Of a stretch of DNA of 26,711 bases, positions 1-8,217 are shown piece after piece (the first letter of the stretch is position 1; the number at the start of each line of letters is the position of its first letter). Source of the stretch: Nemertoderma westbladi (lineage: Eukaryota > Xenacoelomorpha > Nemertodermatida > Nemertodermatidae); the NCBI GenBank assembly GCA_032718475.1, contig JAUCBJ010002645.1, positions 1-26,711 of the forward strand, in the 5' to 3' direction. The notes below the pieces were generated by a model. That model was not told the DNA's origin. It saw only the letters and a list, made by a program, of their open reading frames with translations, and did no database searches. A program made the translations under genes and the position numbers.

Positions 1-226
1 CTGCCACTTATTCAGATGTCTCATCTCCATGGTTACTTTGCAACACTTGGATTATGAAAATACGAAAAAGAAACAGCCTCTCGATTTATAGTAAATTTTT
101 CTTTGTTTTAGTGTTAGTTAACGGTGGGTACAGCTTTCCATGTTATTCATGGAACTTAAATTTTTATTTTTTGCGAACCAGTATGTTGAGTGATTGCGAA
201 ATCATTTCATGAGGTTAAAAATATGG

Positions 227-350
227 CACCCTAACAGCTGATATCCTTCTACAGCTGCAACCTAACAGCTGGCATCCTTCTATAGCTGCACCCTAACAGC
301 TGACATCCTTCTATAGCTGCACCCTAACAGCTGACATCCTTCTATAGCTG
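227..350. repeat. 31-bp minisatellite, 4 copies
   Basis: Four head-to-tail copies of a 31-bp unit beginning ACCCTAACAGCTGACATCC. The first two copies carry a few substitutions and the last two are almost identical. Each unit contains a CAGCTG E-box palindrome and a second AGCTG near its end. Bases 1-226 and 351-540 on either side hold nothing I recognise. Confidence 0.93.
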
Positions 351-540
351 ACCATTGGGAAATTAATTAAATGTGTTTCAAATAATATCTACGCGACTCA
401 CATTAAATCATATTATTTTTTACCTCATAACATAGCCGGATCAGAAAGATAGAAAAAAACCTTCATTTAACTTGGTGGCTTATAATTTTGGTGTTAAATA
501 TCCTTTGAAAAATATTTGCCAATTTGTCTCCCAGTTTGTA

Positions 541-769
541 GGGTTATAGTCTCATATTGGGTTGGGTGGGTTGGGTTAGAGTCTCATATTGGGTTGGGTG
601 AGTTGTGTTAGAGTCTCATATTGGGTTGGGTGGGTTGTGTTAGAGTCTCATATTGGGTTGGGTGGGTTGGGTTAGAGTCTCATATTGGGTTGGGTGAGTT
701 GTGTTAGAGTCTCATATTGGGTTGGGTGAGTTGTGTTAGAGTCTCATATTGGGTTGGGTGGGTTGGGTA
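541..769. repeat. 32-bp G-rich minisatellite with G-quadruplex motifs
   Basis: About seven copies of a 32-bp unit made of a G-rich half (GGGTTGGGTG followed by GGTTGGG or AGTTGTG) and a constant half (TTAGAGTCTCATATT). In three copies the G-rich half keeps four runs of GGG with loops of 2, 1 and 2 bases, a canonical quadruplex pattern (559-575, 655-671, 751-767). The other copies are broken by G-to-A or G-to-T changes. An open frame across 717-920 is a by-product of the repeat. Confidence 0.93.
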
Positions 770-921
770 TGCTCAACTTCGTGCTCGAAGAGTGTTGGCA
801 TCTAATGTTGGAAAGCTGGATCTCAGGTATACAAACCGGAAGTGGTCCAACCGGAAGCTTGGGGGACTCTGCTGTAATGATAACATGGCTTCTGTCTGGG
901 GAGTAATAATGGTTGGATAGT

Positions 922-929
922 GTAGTGAG
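922..929. other. left target-site duplication of hAT element (GTAGTGAG)
   Basis: The 8-base word GTAGTGAG lies directly before the element and is repeated exactly at 2197-2204, directly after it. Eight bases is the length expected of the hAT superfamily. Confidence 0.9.
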
Positions 930-2196
930 TAGGGATGTCCCGGAATCGATGTTTTGATTCCGGCCGGAACCGGAATTCAACATACCGGAATACGGCTGGA
1001 ATTCCGGTCGGAACCGGAATTTTGTATAATTAGTGAAATACACTAAATGACCCATGAAACTTAAAATAATTTTTTGTGAATTTCAAACTAACAAATGTTG
1101 TGTTTGGATGGATAATTCTGAAGCTATAGAGGTTTTTGAGGTCGCTGATAACGATAGAACTTGTAAAAATATTTTATGGAAGTGTAAACATCTAATTTTA
1201 TCAATTTGCCCTACTTGTATTTTTCGTACAAATTTGGCACATATTTAAAAGTACCACCATAAATTGTTTAGTGTAATATACGAATTCAGCTAAGCAGAAA
1301 CCCAATAATGCCATCAAATCAGGTTAATTTGTTATTGATTTATCATCATCAAAATATGCTAATTGTATTTTTCGTGCCACTTCACTTTGGCACATGTCCA
1401 AAAATGTCCCAATGAATGGGATATGATATGATATGAGTGTCCCATTCATGATCAGCATCCCGGAAAACCCCTAATGGCATAAAATCAATTTGATTTGGTG
1501 GTGATTTCCATTATCATATTTGTACTACTTGTTTTTTTCGTGCCCCAGGAGGCACATTCAAAATTACCAAAAATTTTCTCGAATGTTATATTTGAGTTCA
1601 ATAATCGTGATCAGCATCTAAAAAACCGCTATGTACCACAAAAAAAATAATTTAGGCGAGCCATTAAAACTTTTGAAAATTGTAGCTCAAAATACTGGAG
1701 ATGGGTGCAAGAAAGGGACCACAGCACGAAAATGAACATACCCATGTTTATTTAAATTTTAGGAAAAGTCACGAAATCTTGGTTTTTCCCACAAAATGAA
1801 TTACAAAATATATTCTCAAATGACCCCCACCCCCGAGCCAAATAGGGTTAAGAGACGGTTTAAACTATTTCATTTATTTTTTCAAAAACCTATAAACCTT
1901 GGCCAAAAGTTTGGTTTTTAGACTCAAATCAGTTTACAGTAACATGTTATTCGAACGAAATCAATAAATGATAGTCAATTACATGTCAGTTAAATTTTTG
2001 TGATAATGTAAATGTATACATAATGTGTGATAACAATTTAACAAACTAATAATTCCAACTATCAAACTAGTTAGCAACCTTGTAATTCCGGTAAAATTCC
2101 GGCCGGAATTGATCCCATTCCGGCAATTCCAGTCGGAACCGGAATCAGTAAAAACCGCCGGAATTCCGGCCGGAACGGAATTCCGGGACATCCCTA
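930..2196. mobile_element. non-autonomous hAT transposon, complete
   Basis: The element is 1267 bp long. It begins TAGGGATGTCCCGGAAT and ends with the exact inverse, ATTCCGGGACATCCCTA, and an 8-bp duplication GTAGTGAG flanks it. Both subterminal regions are dense in GGAATTCC, CCGG and CCGGAA palindromes (about 940-1025 and 2085-2190), likely transposase-binding sites. No transposase domain is visible, and the 64-codon frame at 1054-1248 is not recognisable, so it would have moved in trans. The middle (about 1195-1650) contains three diverged repeats sharing TTTTTCGT...GGCACAT and TGATCAGCAT blocks. The superfamily call rests on the ends and the duplication length. Confidence 0.9.
1195..1650. 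repeat. diverged internal repeats of the hAT element
   Basis: Three imperfect copies of a block containing CTACTTGTATTTTTCGT or a variant, a GGCACAT word and an A-rich tract recur at about 1208, 1360 and 1525. The last two also share TGATCAGCATC followed by AAAAACC (about 1452 and 1610). They look like old internal duplications of the element. Confidence 0.6.
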
Positions 2197-2204
2197 GTAG
2201 TGAG
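2197..2204. other. right target-site duplication of hAT element (GTAGTGAG)
   Basis: Exact copy of the word at 922-929, directly after the terminal CCCTA of the element. Confidence 0.9.
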
Positions 2205-2364
2205 ATAATTCTACTTTCAATGTTTCAATCAACTTCACCGATAACTTTACTTTGTTGGTTTACGTGGGCTTAGTAAACCATAAGGGTGAACCTGAACACT
2301 AATATTATTTGTTGGGTTTGATTTGACCTGAACGACGTTGTTCGTGGAGTATTTATATTAAATA

Positions 2365-2498
2365 TTAGGGAAATCTTGTTTAAAGGGGTCTTTCACCACG
2401 TGGATATATTGAAAATAGGGGGTTTCTACCGTAGAAACCCCTCATTTCCCTATATATCCACGTGGTGATACACCCTTTATAAACAAGATTTCCCCTAA
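2365..2498. mobile_element. hairpin MITE (134 bp)
   Basis: A nearly perfect inverted repeat whose arms meet with a one-base centre at 2430 (GGTTTCTAC, C, GTAGAAACC). The ends read TTAGGG at the left and CCCCTAA at the right. Each arm carries AAATCTTGTTTA and a CACGTGGATATA block. It has no coding capacity. Short indels (TTTAAAGGGG against TTTATAAAGGG) show moderate age. A TA or TTA target is possible but cannot be fixed from one copy. Confidence 0.85.
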
Positions 2499-2683
2499 CA
2501 CTAATATTATGACTTCTTTAGGTTGTAGCTGTTATATATAACAGGTTCCAATTCTCCATTTAACAATAACATCACTTGACAGGGCATTAATAATAATTTC
2601 CGATTTATAACGTTGTTTAACAGCAATCGAAATACTGTAGTTCATATTATCAGTATAATGTTACCGAACCTTAACTATTGCAG

Positions 2684-3240
2684 GTGGGAAGCCGGGCACT
2701 AGAGAGCTCCTGGGAATATCAGCGGGCGAAGGGGAACCACCAACCTCTAGAAGTTACGACGTTCGAAACCGGAACGAGGCGGATGAGTCGATGAATGCGA
2801 ACTCGGAACGCGGAGCAACAGAGACCAACGGGGTCGCTGTGGAACCAGTTACCTCGGCAACCGATCGCGTCGAGGACGACACCACCATCGATATGTTCGA
2901 CGTTATCCCGGATAAACTCGCCCCGTTATTCCCCATTGACGACGTTGATGTTTCTGTACCAACGTCGTCTCACGAACACGTAACCGCTGAAATCCATCGG
3001 TTTAAACCTGTTGCAGTAACGAAGGCCAACTCTAAACTAAACGCGTTGAAAACCGCGAATAGCGGAGTAAAACTGGGCGGCGATAAGTTGGAGGAAACAG
3101 AAGTAAACGGGAAGGGGAAGCGAAGGTTGGATGGTGATGATGAGACTGATAGTTCGAAGAAACTTCGAGTAGATGACGACAGTGATGATGAAGAAAGCGA
3201 TGCGGATGTTGTCGATGAAGAGATTTTATTTATATCGAAG
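2684..3240 (+). CDS. internal exon of an unrecognised acidic protein
   Basis: I read this as one internal exon of a spliced gene. An acceptor (CTATTGCAG, preceded by a branch-like CCTTAAC) ends at 2683 and a strong donor, AAG followed by GTGAGT, starts at 3241. The frame is open across the whole exon: two bases complete a codon, then 185 codons end in phase 0. It continues upstream of the first in-exon ATG (2791), so that ATG need not be the start. The product is hydrophilic and low in complexity. It has a Pro/Gly/Ser-rich beginning, a hydrophobic island near IPDKLAPLFPIDD, a basic patch (NGKGKRRLDG), then an acidic run (DDDSDDEESDADVVDEE). Such a basic-acidic pattern is common in nuclear proteins, but I do not recognise the family. 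Base composition is much more GC-rich than the flanks, as expected of coding DNA. Partner exons are not identified; the repeats at 1-2683 would lie in its upstream intron. Confidence 0.7.
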
Positions 3241-3829
3241 GTGAGTAGATCGACTAAAATCGTGGGCGCATCTTAAATAATCCTAATACATTATTCATTC
3301 CACAAACTGAGCGGTTGTTTTGAATTCGAAATTAGCGCTACAGCACAACTATTTAAATATACACGACACTGTATAACATGGAATCGCGTTCTTCCCAATT
3401 GAATACTAGTGGGTAAAAGCCTTTTTATCTCTAGAACTTTATGTGCTCCGTACCTTTATGTTATGTCCCACCTAATAGCGTGATAGAACGGCAGTTAATC
3501 ATAGATAAATTATATTTGAGGGAAGAGACGAAGTAAGTGATCTAACCCGACTTTCTGCTGTTATATTTCGTTTTGCAGTTTACCCCCCAGATGTAAAAAA
3601 TGCCAGTTTCTCACTAAAAACCCAGGCTTATTCTTAACATGGGCGCCGGGCGGTTGTCTGTGGTCCGGTGTGTCTGTCGCCTTTTTATTTGAAGGCTAAT
3701 AACAACGTCAATATTTAATGAAAAAAATAAGAATTTCTATCATAATAGAATTTGCAAGGGGGACTCAGCAGTACTCCTGCTATATTATATTACTATATTA
3801 TATTACTATATTATATTATAGAATACTTC
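3241..3829. other. presumed intron, no gene seen
   Basis: Starts with the donor GTGAGT of the preceding exon. It holds AT-rich unique sequence, a short GC-richer stretch near 3640-3690, and a small TATATTATATTAC microsatellite at about 3781-3819. No further exon could be supported. Confidence 0.5.
3781..3819. repeat. AT microsatellite (TATATTATATTAC)n
   Basis: Three tandem copies of a 13-base AT-rich word directly before the left inverted repeat at 3830. Confidence 0.8.
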
Positions 3830-3854
3830 GGTCGTTCTCACAAAAAGTGGCCAA
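3830..3854. repeat. left inverted repeat flanking the 39-bp array region
   Basis: Twenty-one bases at 3834-3854 (starting GTTCTCACAAAAAGTGG) recur exactly in reverse complement at 7640-7660. The match extends outwards to about 25 bases with one mismatch (GGTC against GGTT). The two copies face each other across 3.8 kb, as terminal inverted repeats of a transposon would. No convincing target duplication is visible. Confidence 0.7.
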
Positions 3855-4970
3855 ACTTTATGTCAAAATGTCCATGCATTCGCACGGTTATATTTCCAAA
3901 CGACACAGCTTTAACCCCATGAACCTATATACTAATCGGAAGAGCGGAAATCTGCTCATATTTCAGCAAATTTTCAACAGATTCCATTAACAACATAGAG
4001 AATGACACCATTACAAATATCAAAAATGCATGTTTTTTAAATGTCACATTGAATTATTTTTAAGTATTTGGCTTCTGAGCTAAAGTAATGAAAGCAAAGG
4101 TACCATAAATACCATACATCAAAATAAAGCAAATTTAATGCTCTTTCACATACTATTGGTGGTTTTCAACCAAAGCTACTCACATTTTATATATTTACTA
4201 TTTACTAACAATTAGTTACGCCGTCACTAGGATTTTGTCCACAATGTAACGCTCGTTTTCATGATTTGTTTTTTATATTTATTCATAACATCTCCAAGTG
4301 AGATATTTCTAAACGGCGATTTATTTAGCATATCAGCAAGTAAAATAATTACCGGTATACAAATTCCTTCATTAGAACTCGAGCATTGTGCTAAAACGAA
4401 AAATCTACAAAAAATACCGTCATTAGGAATGTTCTCAATGTAACGCTACTTTGAATAGCGATAACTTTTGCCTTAGTACTCATATCGACACCATTGAGGG
4501 CTCATATGAAAGATCAATCGCAGATCTATCGAATCACATATTTGATTTTAATATAGTTTCAAAACAGACTATAGTCAACGCCATGCTAATGAATAATGTC
4601 TTCTATGTCCATCATGTAACGCATGTAACGCTGTCACAATCAATAGCGTTACACTTGAGACATGTCCATCATGTAACGCAGTTGGGTCTGAAAATCCCTA
4701 GCAGTACGAGTGGCGTTTCTTTTTACAAATCAGGCAGTCAGGGTCAAACTAATCCATGGTTTCTGTATTTCAGTATTTAGTATAAACTACTGCAATAATA
4801 GTAATATTGTGTCTGTCTATAGTCTGTATTACCTAGTAGACTACCTAAAGGGTTTAGGAAAAGCTCATGAGTTTGCCTTTCTTTATTTGCGGTTCTAAAA
4901 CAGTACTTCTTAAGTCAACGTCATGCAATTACAATTAGGCGTGTTGTGTCTGGTAAGAACTTCTCGATTG
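3855..4970. other. AT-rich spacer with scattered TGTAACGC motifs
   Basis: No coding region could be supported. The word TGTAACGC, whose inverse GCGTTACA is the core of the satellite that follows, appears singly near 4246, 4439, 4616, 4625 and 4673, and inverted near 4646. The short open frames here lack codon structure or known motifs. Confidence 0.5.
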
Positions 4971-7210
4971 AAGTTAGTGATGACGTTACACGTGAAGGAC
5001 TTAGAGATTAAGTTAGTGATGGCGTTACACGTGAAGGACGTAGATATTAAGTTAGTGATGGTGTTACACGTGAAGGACTTAGAGATTAAGTTAGTGATGG
5101 CGTTACACGTGAAGGACTTAGAGATTAAGTTAGTGATGGCGTTACACGTGAAGGACTTAGAGATTAAGTTAGTGATGGCGTTACACGTGAAGGACGTAGA
5201 GATTAAGTTAGTGATGGCGTTACACGTGAAGGACTTAGAGATTAAGTTAGTGATGGCGTTACACGTGAAGGACTTAGAGATTAAGTTAGTGATGGTGTTA
5301 CACGTGAAGGACTTAGAGATTAAGTTAGTGATGGCGTTACACGTGAAGGACTTAGAGATTAAGTTAGTGATGGCGTTACACGTGAAGGACGTAGAGATTA
5401 AGTTAGTGATGGCGTTACACGTGAAGGACTTAGAGATTAAGTTAGTGATGGCGTTACACGTGAAGGACTTAGAGATTAAGTTAGTGATGGCGTTACACGT
5501 GAAGGACGTAGAGATTAAGTTAGTGATGGCGTTACACGTGAAGGACTTAGAGATTAAGTTAGTGATGGCGTTACACGTGAAGGACTTAGAGATTAAGTTA
5601 GTGATGGCGTTACACGTGAAGGACTTAGAGATTAAGTTAGTGATGGCGTTACACGTGAAGGACTTTAAGTTAGTGATGGCGTTACACGTGAAGGACTTAG
5701 AGATTAAGTTAGTGATGGCGTTACATGTGAAGGACTTAGAGATTAAGTTAGTGATGGCGTTACACGTGAAGGACTTAGAGATTAAGTTAGTGATGGCGTT
5801 ACACGTGAAGGACTTAGATATTAAGTTAGTGATGGCGTTACATGTGAAGGACTTAGAGATTAAGTTAGTGATGGCGTTACACGTGAAGGACTTAGTTACA
5901 CGTGAAGGACTTAGATATTAAGTTAGTGATGGCGTTACATGTGAAGGACTTAGATATTAAGTTAGTGATGGCGTTACACGTGAAGGACTTAGAGATTAAG
6001 TTAGTGATGGCGTTACATGTGAAGGACTTAGAGATTAAGTTAGTGATGGAGTTACACGTGAAGGACTTAAAGATTAAGTTAGTGATGGCGTTACACGTGA
6101 AGGACTTAGATATTAAGTTAGTGATGGCGTTACACGTGAAGGACTTAGAGATTAAGTTAGTGATGGCGTTACACGTGAAGGACTTAGATATTAAGTTAGT
6201 GATGGCGTTACACGTGAAGGACTTTAAGTTAGTGATGGCGTTACACGTGAAGGACTTAGAGATTAAGTTAGTGATGGCGTTACACGTGAAGGACTTAGAG
6301 ATTAAGTTAGTGATGGCGTTACACGTGAAGGACTTTAAGTTAGTGATGGCGTTACACGTGAAGGACTTAGAGATTAAGTTAGTGATGGCGTTACACGTGA
6401 AGGACTTAGAGATTAAGTTAGTGATGGCGTTACACGTGAAGGACTTTAAGTTAGTGATGGCGTTACACGTGAAGGACTTAGATATTAAGTTAGTGATGGC
6501 GTTACATGTGAAGGACTTAGAGATTAAGTTAGTGATGGCGTTACACGTGAAGGACTTTAAGTTAGTGATGGCGTTACACGTGAAGGACTTAGAGATTAAG
6601 TTAGTGATGGCGTTACACGTGAAGGACTTAGATATTAAGTTAGTGATGGCGTTACACGTGAAGGACTTTAAGTTAGTGATGGTGTTACACGTGAAGGACT
6701 TAGAGATTAAGTTAGTGATGGCGTTACATGTGAAGGACTTAGAGATTAAGTTAGTGATGGCGTTACACGTGAAGGACTTTAAGTTAGTGATGGCGTTACA
6801 CGTGAAGGACTTAGAGATTAAGTTAGTGATGGAGTTACACGTGAAGGACTTAAAGATTAAGTTAGTGATGGCGTTACACGTGAAGGACTTAGATATTAAG
6901 TTAGTGATGGCGTTACACGTGAAGGACTTCGAGATTAAGTTAGTGATGGCGTTACACGTGAAGGACTTAGATATTAAGTTAGTGATGGCGTTACACGTGA
7001 AGGACTTTAAGTTAGTGATGGCGTTACACGTGAAGGACTTAGAGATTAAGTTAGTGATGGCGTTACATGTGAAGGACTTAGAGATTAAGTTAGTGATGGC
7101 GTTACACGTGAAGGACTTTAAGTTAGTGATGGCGTTACACGTGAAAGACTTATAGATTATGTTACTGATGGCGTTACACGTGAAGGACTTAGAGATTAAG
7201 TTAGTGATGG
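4971..7210. repeat. 39/33-bp satellite array, about 58 copies
   Basis: Tandem units of 39 bp (AAGTTAGTGATGGCGTTACA, CGTGAAGGACTTAGAGATT) mixed with a 33-bp form that ends GGACTTT. Most units contain the palindrome CACGTG inside TTACACGTGAA; a minority read CATGTG. Before about 5640 the array is almost all 39-mers. After about 6200 a 39-39-33 trimer (111 bp) predominates, a true higher-order repeat. One junction near 5885-5905 shows a partial unit, a local slippage or crossover scar. Both periods are multiples of three, so long frames run open on both strands (about 417 codons plus, 449 minus). These are a consequence of the repeat and not genes. Confidence 0.97.
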
Positions 7211-7639
7211 TTTTAAGGATTCCGTTAACTATTTTGTACAATTATTGTTACAATAGTATGTATATTCATATTGTATATACAATAATACAAATGAAATAAT
7301 TTGCTGATTTGGAAAATATTACTTTTAGCCATTGGGTCGATAAATCGTTAGTTTACGGTTAATTAAGAAAGTGGCATTACATGACATACAAGTGACTGTT
7401 GAATTTCTGGTATATATTTTAAATGTCAAATCCTGGATACTGATTGGCTAACAAGTAGCGTTAACTTAGAGACAACAAGTTGTTCGATTGTGGACATTGG
7501 TTTTTCACGAATAAAACCTTACGACTTTACTAAAAAAAAACGGCCCACTATTGTATTCGAAATCGCCCCATTGAGCTCTCGAAATATGTATATAATTATA
7601 TAGTTTTGTCAAAAAAAGTTGACATTTTTTCACTAAATC
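7211..7639. other. spacer between satellite and right inverted repeat
   Basis: AT-rich unique sequence without a supportable gene. A TGTCCACAAT word near 4238 recurs inverted near 7490 (ATTGTGGACA), weak further evidence that the flanks of the array are related in inverse orientation. Confidence 0.45.
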
Positions 7640-7664
7640 TTGGCCACTTTTTGTGAGAACAACC
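7640..7664. repeat. right inverted repeat flanking the 39-bp array region
   Basis: Reverse complement of 3830-3854; 21 bases match exactly (7640-7660, ending CTTTTTGTGAGAAC), followed by AACC against GACC. See the left copy. Confidence 0.7.
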
Positions 7665-7899
7665 TACTGTAAGCGATACAAGCATTTACATTCCGTTAAA
7701 TGCATCGCGCCCATCGTAATTTGGTGTAAAACTTACATTTTCGATTTTTTAATTTATCTATGGCGGAACCAAACCAAACAAGACTTACTTTTCTCCGAAA
7801 GTGCGGCATGGTGTCCGATAGTGCCGCATGGCGTAAACTGCATATCTCATCCCTAATTTACCAAATAGTAGTCATTTCAAAAAATATTCCATTTAACAG

Positions 7900-7905
7900 T
7901 TTATT
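7900..7905 (-). promoter_or_regulatory. candidate polyadenylation signal of the SART3-like gene
   Basis: TTTATT on the plus strand is AATAAA on the minus strand, 313 bases past the stop codon at 8218-8220. That gives a plausible 3' untranslated region of about 330 bases. Single hexamers arise often in AT-rich DNA, so this is only a candidate. Confidence 0.4.
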
Positions 7906-8217
7906 CTTTATAGCGGAGATTAAAAAGGAATATTTTTACAACTGGTACAACATTTACATACAGTGTAGGTAGTTAGACTAACTAGTAATTGTACGGTATC
8001 TATAAAATAATAGATCTTTGAGTTTTTGATATAAAAAGGTCAAGCACAACCACTTCCCGTAAGGGTCAACACGACAAGTCTAACTTTGATTAGAATCCAT
8101 AGTATTCAATTCCCTTATCCAATTACCTTAATCAATTACATCTTATTCAATTCCCAACTAACTTAAAAAATATTCAGGTGTACCCATAAAAAATATAAGT
8201 TGTCCTCAATCAAAGTC

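Noticed and set aside
775-920. Exon ending at CAG|GTATAC near 835
   Set aside because: The donor is weak, and no acceptor or recognisable protein supports it. The open frame runs out of the minisatellite.
4923-7241. Very long open frames (332, 417 and 449 codons) as repeat-protein genes
   Set aside because: They are the 39/33-bp satellite read in frame on both strands. There is no unique domain and no supported exon context; openness follows from unit lengths divisible by three.
7500-8217. Poly(A) tail of a SART3 retrocopy
   Set aside because: The A runs near 7530 and 7610 are on the plus strand; a minus-strand retrocopy would show T runs here, and none is long enough.
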